This document shows positions 23,091-24,729 of a DNA stretch of 24,729 nt, piece after piece. A program made the position numbers and the translations under genes. The notes beneath the pieces were generated by a model. That model worked only from the letters and a program-made list of their open reading frames with translations. It was not told the origin of the DNA and ran no database searches. Positions within the stretch are counted from its first letter, which is position 1. The number at the start of each line of letters is the position of its first letter. Origin of the DNA: an uncultured Oscillospiraceae bacterium (lineage in GTDB: Bacteria; Bacillota; Clostridia; Oscillospirales; Oscillospiraceae); the NCBI GenBank assembly GCA_934565425.1, contig CAKTHW010000018.1, forward strand, positions 1-24,729, in the 5' to 3' direction.

Positions 23091-23429
23091 ATGACCGGGA
23101 GAACGGAGATCCGGGCGCGGGAAATACACCGCAGGGTGCGGGAAAAGAGAAAACGGAGAGAACGACGGATTCGCTCCAGCCTGACTGGGACGAGCCTGTG
23201 TTTGCTGGCAGGCATCGTCTGGTTGTTGCAGGGCGTACAGACGCCGGGGGTATCCACCGTCGCGGGCAGCTACAGTGCGGTGCTGCTGCGGGACGGTGCG
23301 GGGGCATACATCCTGGTGGGCATCGCCGCTTTCGTGTTGGGAGTGGTGGTGACCATGCTGTGCATCCGGTACAGAGTGAGAAAGGGAAACCCAATGACGA
23401 TATCAGAAGAAAAGGAGGAACGCATATGA
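23091..23429 (+). CDS. Small two-TM protein, paralogue of the sigma-linked protein
   Basis: This 112-residue protein repeats the plan of the product of 21356-21688: an Arg-rich N-terminal helix (about 1-28), TM1 (CLLAGIVWLLQGV), an external loop, TM2 and a charged tail. Over TM2, GAGAYILVGIAAFVLGVVVT here matches GALGYIVMGLLCFLLGVCVT there, with about half the residues identical by eye over 27 positions. The function is unknown. The strong Shine-Dalgarno GGAGGAGGG at 23077-23085 precedes ATG 23091. The stop overlaps the next start by four bases (ATGA), so it is translationally coupled to the surface protein. It could regulate or assist that protein, or be a relic of a duplicated regulatory pair. 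Confidence 0.8.
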   Translation: MTGRTEIRAREIHRRVREKRKRRERRIRSSLTGTSLCLLAGIVWLLQGVQTPGVSTVAGSYSAVLLRDGAGAYILVGIAAFVLGVVVTMLCIRYRVRKGNPMTISEEKEERI

Positions 23430-24729
23430 AGAAACGATGGCTCAGCATCCTGCTGGTCTGCGGGATGCTGCTGACAACGTTGCCTTCGGCTGTCTTTGCC
23501 GAGGGCGAGGAACCAAGCGGATGCGTCTGCACAGCCGCTTGTACGGCGGAAGCGCAGAACCCAGAGTGTCCCACTTGCGGCGCAGAAGACGCTGCCCTGG
23601 AGGATTGCGCAAAGTACGAAGCCAAACAGGAGAACGAACCCAACGATACCCAGGAGCCGGCAGACCCTCAGGAGAAAGCCCAGGAGGAGTCGAAAGCGAC
23701 TGAACCGGCAGAGGACCCCACCGCTCCGGCAAAATCCCAGGTCGCTGTCCAGGCGGCGGCCAATAACAAGGCGGTAGCGGTTCAGGCGACGCATACGCAC
23801 TGTTCTTGCGGGGGCAGTATCAGTGCGGGCGGACATACGAGCCATTCCGATGTGACATACACGGCGTGGAACGGAACAGATATTAAGTATACCGACAATG
23901 TCGCCTACGTTTACCTGACGGGGAATGCCACACTCGGCGGCCATCTGACGGTGGATGGTAAAACACTTTACCTGTGTCTGAACGGCAAGACCCTCTCCAG
24001 TAACGGCAGCGGTAAGATTCAGGTCAAAAATGGCGGCCGCCTCGTTCTCTGCGACTGTCAGGGCGGCGGCACCTTCAAGGGCGCGACAAAAAATGTCTGG
24101 GGCGGCGCCTGCGTCTACCTCTACACAAGCACCTTTGATATGTTCGGCGGCAAGCTCACTGGCGGCAAAGTCACCGGCAGTGGTGGCGGCGGAGCCATCG
24201 CTCTGGATGACAAGAATTGCGTGTTCAACATGTACGGCGGCGAGATTTCCGACAACGTCGGCGGGAACTACGGCGGCGCTATTTTCCAGAACTTTGCGCC
24301 AAACAAGCCGAACGCTACCGGTGGAAATTTCAATATGTACGGCGGCACGATTAAGGATAACACGGCCAAGAACGGCGGTGCGTTCTTCTCCACCACCGGC
24401 GGCACTATTAAGATGACCGGCGGCACCATCTCTGGGAATACAGCGACCCAAAACAGCAAAGATGCCGGCGGCGGCGCCATCTACATGCGCGGCTGCGGCA
24501 AAATCAACATTTCCGGCAGTGCAGAGCTTGCCGGCAATACGTCCAGTCGGGACGGCGGTGCCATTCTGATGGGCTGGGGCACCATCAATATTTCCGACAG
24601 CGTGAAGATCAACAAGAATACCGCAAGCCGCTGGGGCGGCGCGATCTGCCTACGCCAAGATTCAAATCAGGTGACGACGCTCAACATGCGGGGCGGCGAG
24701 ATCAGCGGCAACAAAGCTACGAAAGAGGG
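23426..24729 (+). CDS. Secreted beta-helix-type repeat surface protein, N-terminal part (truncated by window)
   Basis: The frame is open from ATG 23426 to the window end, about 434 residues, with no stop. A Sec signal peptide (MKKRWLSILLVCGMLL, likely cut after SAVFA) is followed by a cysteine cluster, C-x-C-x3-C then CPTCG and a last Cys. A Glu/Pro/Ala-rich linker comes next. Then HTHCSCGG, and DVTYTAWNGTD with LYLCLNGKTL, a module common in large gut Firmicute surface proteins. From about residue 230 it consists of imperfect 20-30-residue repeats such as NMYGGEISDN and GGAI, typical of right-handed parallel beta-helices in adhesins and polymorphic wall proteins. AGGAGG at about 23413-23418 precedes the start. 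Wall-anchor signals would be beyond the window. Codons are richer in A/T than in the rest of the window. Confidence 0.85.
   Translation, partial: MKKRWLSILLVCGMLLTTLPSAVFAEGEEPSGCVCTAACTAEAQNPECPTCGAEDAALEDCAKYEAKQENEPNDTQEPADPQEKAQEESKATEPAEDPTAPAKSQVAVQAAANNKAVAVQATHTHCSCGGSISAGGHTSHSDVTYTAWNGTDIKYTDNVAYVYLTGNATLGGHLTVDGKTLYLCLNGKTLSSNGSGKIQVKNGGRLVLCDCQGGGTFKGATKNVWGGACVYLYTSTFDMFGGKLTGGKVTGSGGGGAIALDDKNCVFNMYGGEISDNVGGNYGGAIFQNFAPNKPNATGGNFNMYGGTIKDNTAKNGGAFFSTTGGTIKMTGGTISGNTATQNSKDAGGGAIYMRGCGKINISGSAELAGNTSSRDGGAILMGWGTINISDSVKINKNTASRWGGAICLRQDSNQVTTLNMRGGEISGNKATKE

Noticed and set aside
24200..24729. Tandem DNA repeats or a CRISPR-like array in the glycine-rich region
   Set aside because: The similarity is at the protein level (GGAI, MYGG repeats) with varied codons; there are no identical repeats with regular unique spacers.

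Overview
The window reads as a high-GC, endospore-forming member of the Clostridia, most like an Oscillospiraceae/Ruminococcaceae-type gut bacterium. The grounds are a complete spoIIIAA-AH operon, strong Shine-Dalgarno sites, textbook sigma-A promoters with 16-18 bp spacers, a G5/3D cell-wall protein, and at the right edge a beta-helix surface protein of a kind common in gut Firmicutes. The genus is inference. I see no rRNA, tRNA, CRISPR array, insertion sequence or phage gene.

Layout. 168-7409 is one very large gene for a cyclic beta-1,2-glucan synthase-type enzyme: a glycosyltransferase 84-like domain, a glycoamylase-like cyclisation domain and a GH94 phosphorylase domain. 7489-11773 is a four-gene operon from a consensus promoter: two M16 peptidases (one without and one with the zinc motif), lgt and folD. 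11820-13268 holds two minus-strand genes, a small DUF2007-like protein and a DUF348/G5/3D cell-wall protein; each has its own promoter and terminator, and the second has a terminator-like hairpin in its leader. 13269-13630 is a divergent regulatory region. 13631-15720 holds a CYTH-domain protein and an APC-family amino-acid permease with a structured leader.

15885-20657 is the spoIIIA operon (AA to AH), with most genes overlapping or abutting. These build the SpoIIIA channel between mother cell and forespore. 20815-22930 is a second tight operon: an ECF-type sigma factor, a small two-TM protein, a seven-TM protein and a PrsW-family intramembrane protease. PrsW is known elsewhere as the site-1 protease for anti-sigma factors, so this looks like a self-contained membrane stress-signalling module, with the two-TM protein as the candidate anti-sigma or regulated partner.

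23091-24729 (cut by the window edge) holds a paralogue of that two-TM protein. It overlaps by four bases the start of a secreted, cysteine-containing, glycine-rich repeat surface protein that the window truncates. The repeated two-TM family, once beside a sigma factor and PrsW and once fused by translational coupling to a surface protein, is the least explained part of the window and the best candidate for an undescribed system.
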